A stretch of 64,000 bases of DNA from Micromonospora globbae. Lineage in GTDB: Bacteria; Actinomycetota; Actinomycetes; Mycobacteriales; Micromonosporaceae. Made by a program: the position numbers and the translations under genes. The notes beneath the pieces were generated by a model. The model did not search any database. It was not told where the DNA came from and worked only from the letters and a program-made list of their open reading frames with translations. This document shows positions 15,701-22,422 of this stretch, one piece after another. The stretch is from assembly GCF_003610785.1 (NCBI RefSeq), contig NZ_RAQQ01000015.1, forward strand, positions 1 through 64,000, in the 5' to 3' direction. The first letter of the stretch is position 1; each line of letters opens with the position of its first letter.

Positions 15701-16829
15701 GACCGCGCGGGCCGTGGCGCAGAGCAGCCCGAAGACGATCGCCTTCTCCAGCGCCCGCGCCGGCGGCGTGGCCTGGGAGTGGAACTTCGGTGACGGCAGC
15801 GCGCCGTCGCGCGAGGCCAACCCCACGCACACGTACGCCGACTACGGCACCTATGAGGCGACCGTGAAGGTCACGTACGCCAACGGCGAGGTGGCCACCG
15901 GCACGGTCCAGGTCGTGGTCGGGTGCGCGGCGCCCGACACCCGCTCGACGGTGCGGATGCTCGACACCGACACCGGCGTGACCAACCACGAGGTGGGCGG
16001 CGACTGCACGGTCAACGACCTGATCGACGACGAGCGCATGTGGTCCAACCACGGCCAGTTCGTGAGCCACGTCGCCGGCGTGGTGGGCGACCTGCGGAAG
16101 GCGGGCGTCCTCGACAACCGCGAGGCGACGACGTTGCAGAAGGCCGCCGCCCAGTCGCAGATCGGCAAGGTTCCCGGCTACCAGCCGATCTTCGACGGCT
16201 CGGCGGGTTCGCTCGCCGACTGGCGGCAGGCGCCCAGCGGGTCGTTCACGCTCCAGCCGGACGGCTCGATCCGCAGCTCGGGTGGGCTCGGCATGCTCTG
16301 GTACGCGAAGAAGGAGTTCGCCGACTTCTCCATGCGGATGCAGTTCCGGGACGTGTCCACCGGCAGCACGTACGCCAACAGCGGCGCGTTCGTCCGGTTC
16401 CCCGACCCGAGGACGCCGCTGGAGGAGCGGCCGGACGGCAGCTGCGGCACGGTCGGCTCGGCCCGCAGCTCGCAGGCGTGGGTGGCCATCTTCTGCGGTC
16501 ACGAGATCCAGATCTACGACGGTCCGACCGGTGAACCGCAGAAGACCGGGTCGATCTACAACTTCGACCCGACCACGCTGGAGCAGGCGGGGGCGACCCC
16601 GAAGGGCCAGTGGAACGACTACGAGATCCGGGTGGTCGGGCAGCACTACACGATCATTCGCAACGGCGTGGTGATCAACGAGTTCGACAACACCCCGGGC
16701 AAGCAGTCCTCGCGGGCCGGTGACCCGCCCACGGACCTGCGGCAGTTCCTCAGCGGGTTCGTCGGGCTGCAGAACCACGGCACCAACGACCTGATCGAGA
16801 TCCGCAACGTGAGGGTCCGCGAGCTGTAA
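12783..16829 (+). CDS. Giant secreted ThuA / discoidin / GSDH-like propeller / PKD / DUF1080 protein
   Basis: Exported protein of 1348 residues; the ATG follows GAGGAG. After a basic N-terminus and signal sequence (to about 65) come: the first half of a ThuA (glutamine-amidotransferase-like) domain (about 74-180), an F5/8-type discoidin domain (about 184-318), the second half of ThuA (about 320-440), a glucose/sorbosone-dehydrogenase-like beta-propeller (about 445-960), a PKD domain (about 965-1045; W-E-W-N-F-G-D-G motif) and a linker plus DUF1080 module (about 1047-1348). The last module is clearly paralogous to the C-terminus of the protein at 7260. The propeller has a CCHAGG motif after SWDTQIHS. 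It probably binds and oxidises or cleaves complex glycosides outside the cell. A strong terminator follows. Confidence 0.87.
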   Translation: MAHRRHFRLSRWVGRPPRSDSPVAPPPARRRALRRAGALASSAALALGVLGLPTQPVGAAPVQAAAAEAAAAVKVLVFHGPADKQDDPVTRAVDAIRGIGAEHGFAVDASSDPGVFTFGNLSRYRGVVFLSANGVTLDDAQEAAFQAYIKGGGGFLGVHDAARAQPSSAWFTGLIGTRPAASLPNAEKPVSARASAENPPNETAAKAIDGSTGTKWLTFNPTGWLAVQLAKPVVVSRYALTSANDFPGRDPKNWTLQGSEDGNTWTDLDTRTNETFPQRFQTKQYSFTNTKAYQHYRLNVTANSGEPLVQLAELWLIGPDAGPAPDTTVQEAVVDFTDRQHPANKGLPLTTKRADQWINWDPSPVGRVHTVAQVEEGTYNPGLSGNGAFHPVSWCQDYEGGRSFYTGMGRTEASWTSDRQFRSHLVGAIQWTTGMVRGDCQATIGSNYRIERLTATNQSGQLDQIGEPHGLTIAPDGKVFYIGKAACATGPISSWDNPNVGLGCGTIHQWDPKTKQVKLLTTLAVMGNRGSGSELVKNEEGLVGITLDPKFAENGWIYVYWMPHESIDRDRRIGKRTVSRFTYDAARQTIDQGTRKDLLSWDTQIHSCCHAGGGMTFDESGNLYIGTGDSNSSGGSDGYSGNNWTQEYKGVSFQDARRTAGNTNDLNGKILRIHPEPDGTYTIPQGNLFTGKEEGGGKTRPEIYVMGVRNIARIAWDPVNDWLTAAWVGPDAGGPNPELGPAKYETATIITSAGNQGWPYCMGNRQPYRDRSNTDASVLTGWYDCDNLRNESPRNTGLVNIPPARDNMIWYSPQGGGPVYPKRTDGSGLPTYKLGDETFTQPYLKGGGQAVMDGPTYQRENVDVDSGVAWPEYWDNKWFIGDQSNANNRIAVTVDPSKVPTAGPPAFAEDLRSIIRPGSGANQLQSWMDAKFGPDGALYMLDYAGGFFSLHPNQKLIRITYHGGPATPNPSHATARAVAQSSPKTIAFSSARAGGVAWEWNFGDGSAPSREANPTHTYADYGTYEATVKVTYANGEVATGTVQVVVGCAAPDTRSTVRMLDTDTGVTNHEVGGDCTVNDLIDDERMWSNHGQFVSHVAGVVGDLRKAGVLDNREATTLQKAAAQSQIGKVPGYQPIFDGSAGSLADWRQAPSGSFTLQPDGSIRSSGGLGMLWYAKKEFADFSMRMQFRDVSTGSTYANSGAFVRFPDPRTPLEERPDGSCGTVGSARSSQAWVAIFCGHEIQIYDGPTGEPQKTGSIYNFDPTTLEQAGATPKGQWNDYEIRVVGQHYTIIRNGVVINEFDNTPGKQSSRAGDPPTDLRQFLSGFVGLQNHGTNDLIEIRNVRVREL

Positions 16830-16839
16830 CACCGAGAGC

Positions 16840-16877
16840 GTGCCGGGCACGGAGGACCCACCCTCCGTGCCCGGCAC
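16840..16877 (+). terminator. Strong hairpin terminator after the ThuA/DUF1080 gene
   Basis: A perfect 16-base-pair stem (16840-16855 with 16862-16877) and a 6-base loop start 10 bases after the stop codon. It also faces the end of the convergent histone-like gene and may work in both directions. Confidence 0.85.
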
Positions 16878-16919
16878 CGCCGTGTCCGCCGGTGGCGTGC
16901 CGACCGCCCGCGACGGTGG

Positions 16920-17348
16920 TCAGGCCTTGCGAGCCGTACGCCGGTTGCCGAACGTCTCCATGGTGGTCGCCTTCTTCGCCGGCGCCCTCGTGGCCGAGGT
17001 GGTGCGGGACCGGGCCGGGGCCTTCTTGGCGGCCTTCCGCGCGGCGGCCGGCGTGGCGGGCGCCTTCTTCGGCGGCGCGTTCTTCGCGGCGGCCGCCTTC
17101 GCCGTCGGCCTGCGCGTGGGCGTGGCCGTGGTGGCGGACGTGTCCTTCTTCCGTGCGACCCGGGCCGTCGTGGCGGTCGGCTTCTCGCCGGGAGACTTGG
17201 CCGCGCTCGCGCCGGTGGCCCGCTTCGTGGCGGCGGCGACCTTCTTCGCCGCCGCCTTCCGGTTCATCGGCGCCTTCTTGGCCCCGGTGGACTTCCGGGC
17301 CCCGCTCGGGCGGCTGCCCGGCGGGACGGCGTTCCTGCCTGCGGTCAT
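16920..17348 (-). CDS. Histone H1-like, lysine/alanine-rich DNA-binding protein
   Basis: Small, very basic protein of 142 residues made almost wholly of Ala, Lys, Pro, Thr and Arg. It has repeated AAKK, KKAPA and PAKKA tetra- and pentapeptides of the kind found in eukaryotic H1 tails and in the C-terminal tails of actinobacterial HU. No folded HU domain precedes the tail, so it is not HupB itself. The ATG at 17348 has GAGGAGG just upstream; the frame stays open beyond it but loses this composition. It probably coats DNA in the nucleoid. It is divergent from the ArsR gene at 17538. Confidence 0.65.
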   Translation of the reverse strand: MTAGRNAVPPGSRPSGARKSTGAKKAPMNRKAAAKKVAAATKRATGASAAKSPGEKPTATTARVARKKDTSATTATPTRRPTAKAAAAKNAPPKKAPATPAAARKAAKKAPARSRTTSATRAPAKKATTMETFGNRRTARKA

Positions 17349-17502
17349 CCTGGTCCTCCTCGGGTCTGCCGGCGTGGCCTGCTGCCGCACACCGGGCGCG
17401 GCGGGACCCGTGGGCGCGGCCGGCCCGGTCGCGCGGGTCTTCCCCGGGCTCTGGGCGGCAAACGCCGGGGGACATCCGCAGCCGAAAAAGTTAAGCAATC
17501 CC

Positions 17503-17547
17503 TTGACTATTGGGGGCGACGGTGAAAGGTTAAGTGAGTGCCTAACC
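17503..17547 (+). promoter_or_regulatory. -35 box and inverted repeat over the ArsR start codon
   Basis: TTGACT at 17503-17508 is a good -35 element. An inverted repeat, GGTTA (17528-17532) and TAACC (17543-17547), spans the GTG start codon at 17538, and a further GTTAAG lies at 17490-17495. A self-repressing ArsR site overlapping promoter and start would look like this. The -10 box is unclear. Confidence 0.45.
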
Positions 17548-17894
17548 ATCAGGTTCCGTTGGACCGGGTGTTCCACGCCCTCGCCGACCCGTCCCGGCGC
17601 GCCATCGTCGAGCGGCTCACGGCCGGGCCCGCGTCGGTGAGCGAACTGGCCCGGCCGCTGCGGATGACGCTGCCGGCGGTGCTCCAGCACGTCCAGGTCC
17701 TCGAGAGCAGCGGGCTGGTCGTGTCGGAGAAGGCCGGCCGGGTGCGCACCTGCCGGGTCGAGCCGGCCGCCCTGCGCGCCGCCGAGGTCTGGCTCACCGC
17801 GCGGCGCACCGCCTGGGAGCGCCGCCTGGACCGGCTCGACGACGTACTGGCCGGGGCAACGGAACCGACCACCACCGAGGAGGACCGACCATGA
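17538..17894 (+). CDS. ArsR-family winged-helix regulator
   Basis: DNA-binding protein of 118 residues. The fold signature is plain: FHALADPSRRAIVERL, then SVSELARPLRMTLPAVLQHV as the helix-turn-helix and a wing ending GRVRTC. The classical metal-binding ELCVCDL motif of ArsR/SmtB is absent, so it belongs to the non-metal subgroup that is usually paired with an SRPBCC protein, as here: its stop overlaps the next start by four bases. It probably represses its own operon. Confidence 0.9.
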   Translation: MPNHQVPLDRVFHALADPSRRAIVERLTAGPASVSELARPLRMTLPAVLQHVQVLESSGLVVSEKAGRVRTCRVEPAALRAAEVWLTARRTAWERRLDRLDDVLAGATEPTTTEEDRP

Positions 17895-18349
17895 CCACGA
17901 CAGAGATCACCCACTCGACGTTCACCCTCGAACGCCACTACGCCGCGCCGCCCGCCACCGTCTTCTCGGCGTGGGCGGACCCGAGCGTCAAGGCCCGGTG
18001 GTTCGCCGGGCCGGACGCCGAGCACGAGCTGGACTTCCGGGTCGGCGGCTGCGAGCGGGCGATCGGCCGGCACGACGGCACGGTGCTGACCTTCGAGGCC
18101 CACTACCAGGACATCGTGCCCGGCGAGCGGATCGTCAGCTGCTCCACGCTGTCGGCCGGTGACGCCCTCTCGACGGTCTCGATCACCACCGTCGAGTTCG
18201 TCCCGGACGCCGGCGGCACCCGCCTCGTGCTGACCGAGCAGGGCACCTACCTGCCCGGGCACGAGCAGCCGGCCTGGCGCGAGCAGGGCACCGCGTCCCA
18301 GCTCGACGCCCTCGCCGCCGAGCTGGACGCCGCCGCGACCACCAGGTGA
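17891..18349 (+). CDS. SRPBCC (AHSA1-type) protein
   Basis: Protein of 152 residues with the START/Bet v1-like helix-grip fold of the AHSA1 family: an FTLERHYAAPPATVFSAW start, WFAGPD, and a C-terminal helix after QGTASQLDAL. Such proteins bind small hydrophobic ligands in a central cavity. It overlaps the ArsR gene (ATGA), and GAGGAGG lies inside the end of that gene. ArsR-SRPBCC pairs are common in actinobacteria and their ligand is generally unknown. Whether the SRPBCC protein feeds a signal to the repressor is speculation. Confidence 0.9.
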   Translation: MTTTEITHSTFTLERHYAAPPATVFSAWADPSVKARWFAGPDAEHELDFRVGGCERAIGRHDGTVLTFEAHYQDIVPGERIVSCSTLSAGDALSTVSITTVEFVPDAGGTRLVLTEQGTYLPGHEQPAWREQGTASQLDALAAELDAAATTR

Positions 18350-18396
18350 CGCCGCGCCGCGGGCGCGACGCGCGGGCCGTGGCAGGATGCGGTCCC

Positions 18397-18927
18397 GTGC
18401 GCACCATCACCACCGACCGCCTCCGGCTCCGCCCCTGGCGGGACGAGGACGCCGACTTCCTCCTCGACATGCAGTCGCGCTGGGAGGTCGTCCGCTTCCT
18501 CGGCGCGAACCCCACCGTGATGACGACCCGCGAGGAGGCGCTCGCCTCGATCGCCCGCCGCCGGGCCGTCGACCACCCCGTCCACGGGATCTGGGCGATC
18601 ACCACGGCCGCCGACGACCGGCTCGCGGGCACCCTCCTGCTCAAGCCGATCCCGCTGTCGGCCGGTGAGACCACCGACGGGCCGGAGGAGGTGGAGATCG
18701 GCTGGCACCTGCACCCGGACGCCTGGGGGAAGGGCTACGCCACCGAGGCGGCGGCGGCCGTCCTCGACGACGCGTTCCGCGCCGGTCTGGAGCGGGTCGT
18801 CGCCGTCACCTATCCCGACAACCACGCGTCGCAGGCCGTGTGCCGGCGGCTCGGCATGACCCACCTCGGCCGCAGCAGCCGCTACTACGACCTCGAGATG
18901 GAGCTGTTCGAGAAGCGGCGCGACTGA
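18397..18927 (+). CDS. GNAT-family N-acetyltransferase (RimJ/RimL type)
   Basis: Acetyl-CoA-dependent acetyltransferase of about 176 residues. It begins ITTDRLRLRPWRDEDADF, the standard start of the RimJ/RimL subgroup, and contains the acetyl-CoA loop region GKGYATEAAAAVLDDAF and the NHASQAVCRRLGM motif. The GTG at 18397 is preferred because the family alignment starts there; a longer frame from 18346 would overlap the SRPBCC stop and could make it part of that operon. The substrate amine is unknown. Confidence 0.88.
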   Translation: MRTITTDRLRLRPWRDEDADFLLDMQSRWEVVRFLGANPTVMTTREEALASIARRRAVDHPVHGIWAITTAADDRLAGTLLLKPIPLSAGETTDGPEEVEIGWHLHPDAWGKGYATEAAAAVLDDAFRAGLERVVAVTYPDNHASQAVCRRLGMTHLGRSSRYYDLEMELFEKRRD

Positions 18928-18988
18928 CGCGCGGCCGCCCGCCCCGCTGTGGCCGGCGCGGTCGGGTGCCGGTCCCGGCGGGGGCGTC

Positions 18989-19696
18989 TCACCGCTGCGG
19001 GGCGCCCGCTCCGGTCGTGCCGCGCAGGGACGCCACCAACCGGCGGGTGATCCACAACGGCGAGGTCACGGCGTTACCCACCACGACGGCGTGCGCCCCC
19101 GCCGCGAAGGCCGCGTCGATCTGCTCGGCCGTCCGGTAGCGTCCCTCGGCGAAGACCGGCACCGGCACGGCGGCGGCGAGCCGGCCGACCAGGGCGACGT
19201 CCGGGCCGTCGGCGTGCGGGCTCGCCGCCGTGTACCCCGACAGCGTCGTGGCCACGGCGTCCGCGCCGGCGGCGACGGCCGCCACGCCCTCCTCCACCGT
19301 CGAGACGTCGGCCAGCACCAGGGCGGCCGTCCGGTCCCGCAGCGCGCGTACGGTGTCGGCGAACGTCCGCCCGTCGGGGCGGGGCCGGTCGGTGGCGTCC
19401 ACCGCGACGATCGGGGCCCCGGCGAGCGCCACCTCGACCGCGTGCCCGGCGGTCGGGGTGATGAACACGTCCGCGTCGCCGTGCTTGTAGAGGCCGATCA
19501 CCGGCACGTCCACGGCGGCGCAGACCGCCCGGACGTGCGCGGGACTGTTGACCCGGACGCCCACCGCGCCACCGCGCACCACGGCGGCCGCCACCCGGGC
19601 CTGCACGTACGCGTCCCGCATCGGGTCGCCCGGGTCGTCGGGCAGCGGCTGGCAGGACACCACCAGCCCGCCCGCCAGGTCGTCGAGCACGCTCAC
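18989..19696 (-). CDS. nanE: N-acetylmannosamine-6-phosphate 2-epimerase (NanE type)
   Basis: TIM-barrel epimerase of about 235 residues that interconverts N-acetyl-mannosamine-6-phosphate and N-acetyl-glucosamine-6-phosphate. Family motifs are visible: VVSCQPLPDDP near the N-terminus, VIGLYKH, ITPT, VAVDATDRPRPDG, ATTLSGYT, and FAEGRYRTAEQ followed by VVVGNAVTSP. The GTG at 19696 has GAGGAGG at good spacing and overlaps the kinase stop (GTGA). It is the last gene of the LacI-controlled operon running left from 26410. With the ROK kinase it gives a ManNAc to GlcNAc-6-phosphate route, but no NanA lyase is present in the window. Confidence 0.88.
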   Translation of the reverse strand: MSVLDDLAGGLVVSCQPLPDDPGDPMRDAYVQARVAAAVVRGGAVGVRVNSPAHVRAVCAAVDVPVIGLYKHGDADVFITPTAGHAVEVALAGAPIVAVDATDRPRPDGRTFADTVRALRDRTAALVLADVSTVEEGVAAVAAGADAVATTLSGYTAASPHADGPDVALVGRLAAAVPVPVFAEGRYRTAEQIDAAFAAGAHAVVVGNAVTSPLWITRRLVASLRGTTGAGAPQR

Positions 19697-20634
19697 GTCG
19701 GTCGTTCCCTCCTCGGTGACGCCGCAGCGCCCCCGTCGTACGGATCCAGGGCCAGCCGGGCCGCGCCGACGGCGACGGCGTCCCCGCCGAGGGCGGCGGC
19801 CCGCAGCGGCACGTCGGCCCACGCCGGTGGCAGCTCGGCGGCGTACGCGGCCGCCGCGGCGGGCAGCAGGGCCTCGGCGGCGCCGCCCGCGAGCAGCACC
19901 ACCGCCGGGTCGAGCAGGGCCACGAGCCCGGCGAGGGCGCGACCCAGCGCGGCGCCGGCCCGGGCGAGCACCGTCTCGGCGGCCGGGTCGCCGCCCCGGG
20001 CCCGTTGCGCGACCGCCCGCCCGTCGACGTGCGCGCCGGTCTCGGCGGCGTACGCGGCGGCCAGCCCGCTGCCGGAGGCGACGGCCTCCAGGTGCCCGTA
20101 CCGGCCGCACCCGCAGCGCAGCCGCTCGGCGCCCGGCGCAGGCAGGTGGGCGACGGCCCCCGCGGCACCGCGCGCGCCCGTGTCGACACGACCGTCCCGC
20201 ACGAGCGCCCCGCCGAGCCCCGTGCCGACGGCGACCAGCAGCAGGTCCGCGTCGCGCCGGCCGGCACCGGCCCAGGACTCGCCGAGCGCGGCGGCGTGCA
20301 CGTCGTTGGCGACCCGCACCGGGCGGCCGAGCCGGTCGGCCAGCGCGTCGGCCACCGGCGTGCCCGCCCAGCCCGGCAACGAGTCGGTGGCGTACCGGAT
20401 GGTCCCGGTGGCCGGGTCGACGGTGCCCGCGGTGCCGACCCCGACCGGCCCGTCGCCGGCCGCGGGCAGCAGCTCCGCGGCCAACCGGGCCGCGGTGTCG
20501 AGCACCGCCCGCGGCCCGCCGCGGGCGGGCGTGGGGGCCCGCCGCCGGTCCCGCACGCTGCCGTCCGCGCCGACCAGCGCGGCCACCGTCTTGGTGCCGC
20601 CGATGTCCAGGCCGACGACCGTCGGTGTGCTCAT
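19693..20634 (-). CDS. ROK-family sugar kinase (probable N-acetylmannosamine kinase)
   Basis: Kinase of about 313 residues. The ROK phosphate motif DIGGTKTVAALV is at residues 9-20, the catalytic Asp is in VANDVHAAALGE and the adenosine motif is in VAVGTGLGGALV. The zinc motif reads CGCGRYGHLEAVASG: the third cysteine of the usual C-x-C-G-x-x-G-C is replaced by His, which could still bind zinc. There is no N-terminal winged helix, so it is an enzyme rather than a ROK repressor. Lying between sugar permeases and nanE with 4-base overlaps at both ends, it most likely phosphorylates ManNAc (NanK role); glucokinase is the alternative. Confidence 0.85.
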   Translation of the reverse strand: MSTPTVVGLDIGGTKTVAALVGADGSVRDRRRAPTPARGGPRAVLDTAARLAAELLPAAGDGPVGVGTAGTVDPATGTIRYATDSLPGWAGTPVADALADRLGRPVRVANDVHAAALGESWAGAGRRDADLLLVAVGTGLGGALVRDGRVDTGARGAAGAVAHLPAPGAERLRCGCGRYGHLEAVASGSGLAAAYAAETGAHVDGRAVAQRARGGDPAAETVLARAGAALGRALAGLVALLDPAVVLLAGGAAEALLPAAAAAYAAELPPAWADVPLRAAALGGDAVAVGAARLALDPYDGGAAASPRRERPT

Positions 20635-21473
20635 CCCTTGAGGCCGGTGTGGGCCAGGCCCTCGACGAACTGCTTCTGCGCGAGGACGAAGACCACCAGG
20701 ACCGGCAGCGCGGTCATCGACGCCGCCGCGAGCTGGACGTTCCACATCGGGCCGCCGTACGCGTCGACGAACTGGGTGAGCGCCTGGGGCAGGGTGAACT
20801 TCTCCGGGGAGGAGAGGAACACGATCGGCTCCAGGTAGAGGTTCCAGCTGTGCAGGAAGGTGAAGATCGCCACGGCGCCGAGCGCGGGCCGGGACAGCGG
20901 CAGGGCGATCCGCCGGAAGGTGGCGAACCGGCCGAGCCCGTCGACGCGGGCGGCCTCCTCCAGCTCGGCGGGCAGGCTGATGAAGAACTGCCGCATGATG
21001 AACGTGGCCAGCACGCTCGGGGCGCCGAGGATCGGCACCAGGATGAGCGGCCAGTGCGTGTCGATCAGGCCGAGCTTGAAGAACATCTGGAACAGCGGGA
21101 CGATCGTGACCTCGCTCGGGATGAGCAGCCCGGTGAGGACCACCAGGAAGAGCACGTTCTGGCCGCGGAACCGGATCCGGGCGAAGGCGTACCCGGACAG
21201 CGCCGACACCGCGAGCGTCCCCACGGTGACCACGAGCGCGATGTAGAGGCTGTTCAGGTACTGCCGGCCGAACGGCTGCAGCTCGAACACCCGCTGGTAC
21301 GCCTCCAGCTGCGGGTGCACGGGCAGGAGCTGCGGCGGGAAGGCGAAGATGTCCGAGATCGGCTTCAGCGACGAGGTGACCATCCACCAGGTCGGGAAGA
21401 CGAACGGGATCGCCAGCACCAGCAGCACCCCGTAGAGCACCACCTTGGTCCGGGGCGACAGGTCACGACTCAT
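20631..21473 (-). CDS. Carbohydrate ABC transporter permease (MalG type)
   Basis: Inner-membrane permease of 280 residues with six predicted membrane segments and the EAA loop ELEEAARVDGLGRFATFRRI ending in PL, which contacts an ATPase. Length and the N-terminal F-P-x-x-W-M-V-T-S-S-L-K motif fit the MalG half of CUT1 importers. It overlaps the upstream permease by 11 bases and the kinase by 4, so the genes are translated together. The operon has no ATPase gene; a shared MsiK-like ATPase encoded elsewhere is expected. Confidence 0.92.
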   Translation of the reverse strand: MSRDLSPRTKVVLYGVLLVLAIPFVFPTWWMVTSSLKPISDIFAFPPQLLPVHPQLEAYQRVFELQPFGRQYLNSLYIALVVTVGTLAVSALSGYAFARIRFRGQNVLFLVVLTGLLIPSEVTIVPLFQMFFKLGLIDTHWPLILVPILGAPSVLATFIMRQFFISLPAELEEAARVDGLGRFATFRRIALPLSRPALGAVAIFTFLHSWNLYLEPIVFLSSPEKFTLPQALTQFVDAYGGPMWNVQLAAASMTALPVLVVFVLAQKQFVEGLAHTGLKG

Positions 21474-22410
21474 GGAAGACCCATCTCTTGCGCATCTGCC
21501 ACTGCAGCACGGTGAGCGCGAGGACGATGCCGAACAGGACGATCGACAGCGTCGCGCCGTAGCCGAAGTGGTGGAACTGGAACGCCTGCTGGTAGAGGTA
21601 GTAGACGAGCACGGTCGTGGACGTCCCCGGCCCGCCCTGGGTGAGCACGGCGATCTGCGCGAAGACCTGCAACGAGCCGACCACCGTGATGATCGAGGTG
21701 AGCAGGATCGTCGGGCTGATCAGCGGCACGGTGATCCGCCAGAACTGGCGCATCCGGCTGGCGCCGTCGACCTCGGCGGCCTCGTACAGCTCCGCCGGCA
21801 CGCCTTGGAGCGCGGCGAGGAACAGCACCATGTTGAGGCCGACGTTCTTGAAGACCTGTACGACGATCACCGAGAACATCGCGGTGCCCTCGCCGCGCAG
21901 CCAGTTCGGCCCGTCCACGCCGATCGTGTCCAGCAGCCCGTTGACACCGCCGTTGTCCTGGAGCAGGAAGCCCCAGACGATGGTCCAGGCCACCAGCGAG
22001 ACGACGACCGGGGAGAAGAACAGGGTGCGGAAGACGATGGTGCCGCGCAGCTTCTGGTTGAGCAGGACGGCGAGCAGCAGTGCGAGGCCGAGGTTGAGCA
22101 CCACGAGGCCCACGGAGAACAGCCCGGTGGCCCGCAGCACCGACCCGAGGTTGGGGTCGTCGGCCAGCGCGGCGTAGTTCTCGCCGCCCACGAAGTCGAA
22201 CGTGCCGGCGAGCACGTTCCACTCGTGCAGGCTGTACCAGACGACCAGCACGAGCGGCAGGAAGACGAAGACGAGGCTGCCGATCAGCTGCGGCGCGATG
22301 AACAGGTAACCGGCGAGGTGGTCCCGGCGGCGGCTCGTCCAGTACGGCCGGGCGCGGGCCGGGGTGGGCGGGGCCGTCGCCCCACCCACCCTGATGTCCG
22401 TCTGGGACAT
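21463..22410 (-). CDS. Sugar ABC transporter permease (MalF type)
   Basis: Permease of 315 residues, MalF half of a CUT1 importer. It starts with a Pro- and Arg-rich cytoplasmic tail followed by AGYLFIAPQLIGSLVFVFLP, and has the EAA loop ELYEAAEVDGASRMRQFWRI ending in VPL. Six membrane segments are expected. It follows the binding-protein gene with a 12-base gap and partners the permease encoded just downstream. Confidence 0.92.
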   Translation of the reverse strand: MSQTDIRVGGATAPPTPARARPYWTSRRRDHLAGYLFIAPQLIGSLVFVFLPLVLVVWYSLHEWNVLAGTFDFVGGENYAALADDPNLGSVLRATGLFSVGLVVLNLGLALLLAVLLNQKLRGTIVFRTLFFSPVVVSLVAWTIVWGFLLQDNGGVNGLLDTIGVDGPNWLRGEGTAMFSVIVVQVFKNVGLNMVLFLAALQGVPAELYEAAEVDGASRMRQFWRITVPLISPTILLTSIITVVGSLQVFAQIAVLTQGGPGTSTTVLVYYLYQQAFQFHHFGYGATLSIVLFGIVLALTVLQWQMRKRWVFHES

Positions 22411-22422
22411 GACCCTGCTGCC

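Noticed and set aside
11331..16877. Very long open frame (over 1800 codons) antisense to the isomerase, oxidase and ThuA genes
   Set aside because: It is the mirror of strongly coding DNA with GC-rich third positions; its translation is Arg/Val/Gly-rich without any domain, and the opposite strand encodes intact enzymes.
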